A DNA stretch of 12,185 nucleotides, taken from the NCBI GenBank assembly GCA_964472565.1, contig CAYYNB010000174.1, forward strand, positions 1 through 12,185. The letters are read 5' to 3'. Within the stretch, counting starts at the first letter, position 1, and every line of letters starts with the position of its first letter. The stretch is from DATAMF01 sp964472565. GTDB taxonomy: Bacteria; Chloroflexota; Anaerolineae; Aggregatilineales; Aggregatilineaceae. Of this stretch, positions 12,094 through 12,185 are shown piece after piece. Under the pieces are notes generated by a model, which saw only the letters and a list, made by a program, of their open reading frames with translations, was not told the DNA's origin and ran no database searches. The position numbers were made by a program, and so were the translations under genes.

Positions 12094-12185
12094 ATGAGTA
12101 TCAATCACGTCACCAAACGTAATGGAACTATCGTCCCGTTTGATCGTCAGCGCATAGAAAAAGCGATCTATGCGGCGGCACGTGC
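12094..12185 (+). CDS. Ribonucleotide reductase, N-terminal ATP-cone (3' end outside window)
   Basis: Only the first 30 codons are present. They read VTKRNGTIVPFDRQRIEKAI from residue 6, followed by YAAAR, the start of an ATP-cone, the allosteric nucleotide-binding domain at the N-terminus of ribonucleotide reductases and of the repressor NrdR. The long leader with a cobalamin riboswitch makes a reductase much more likely than NrdR. The class cannot be read from this fragment. Known B12-riboswitch-controlled reductases are cobalamin-independent (class I or III), made when the B12-dependent class II enzyme cannot work, so NrdA or NrdD is predicted. AAGGA at 12077-12081 is a ribosome-binding site with a rather long 12-base spacing to the ATG at 12094. 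Confidence 0.82.
   Translation, partial: MSINHVTKRNGTIVPFDRQRIEKAIYAAAR

Noticed and set aside
1..12185. tRNA or rRNA genes, CRISPR arrays, insertion sequences and attachment sites
   Set aside because: I saw no cloverleaf, no regularly spaced direct repeats, no transposase or integrase motif and no flanking terminal repeats; tools such as tRNAscan were not available.

Overview
The window looks like chromosomal DNA of a free-living bacterium with moderate-to-high GC. A member of Chloroflexota (Anaerolineae-like) would fit the gene mix: an MmeI-type restriction-methylation enzyme, a family-5 binding protein with a DxDxDGW motif, DprE1/DprE2-like enzymes outside mycobacteria, and a cobalamin riboswitch in front of a ribonucleotide reductase. 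That taxonomic guess is inference only, because no rRNA or other phylogenetic marker with enough signal is present.

Plus-strand left part (1-3015). The 3' end of an MmeI-like type II restriction-modification enzyme is followed by a small unknown membrane protein. Next comes a compact metal-stress unit. A strong promoter overlaps a perfect 14-bp inverted repeat of Fur/Zur-operator type and drives a cysteine-free ribosomal protein L33 (rpmG) and a ZigA/COG0523 GTPase metallochaperone. The unit ends at a hairpin shared with the converging operon.

Minus-strand centre (3021-11656). Nine genes with tight spacing or overlap read leftward: family-5 substrate-binding protein, two Dpp/Opp permeases, SAM methyltransferase, DprE1-like FAD oxidoreductase, DprE2-like short-chain dehydrogenase, second SAM methyltransferase, Fur-family regulator, and LarC nickel-insertion cyclometallase. 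No ATPase for the transporter is present. A solute importer, a small-molecule or lipid-sugar modification block, a metal-sensing repressor and a nickel-cofactor enzyme in one transcription unit form the least explained part of the window. The Fur-family regulator lies opposite a classic zinc-starvation unit and is the natural candidate for controlling it.

Right end (11657-12185). A divergent intergenic region holds the operon's probable promoter with a cluster of TTACA/TGTAA half-sites. On the plus strand it carries a cobalamin riboswitch with mutually exclusive antiterminator and terminator hairpins, then the first 30 codons of a ribonucleotide reductase (ATP-cone). The likely logic is that adenosylcobalamin shuts off a reductase that is dispensable when B12 is available.
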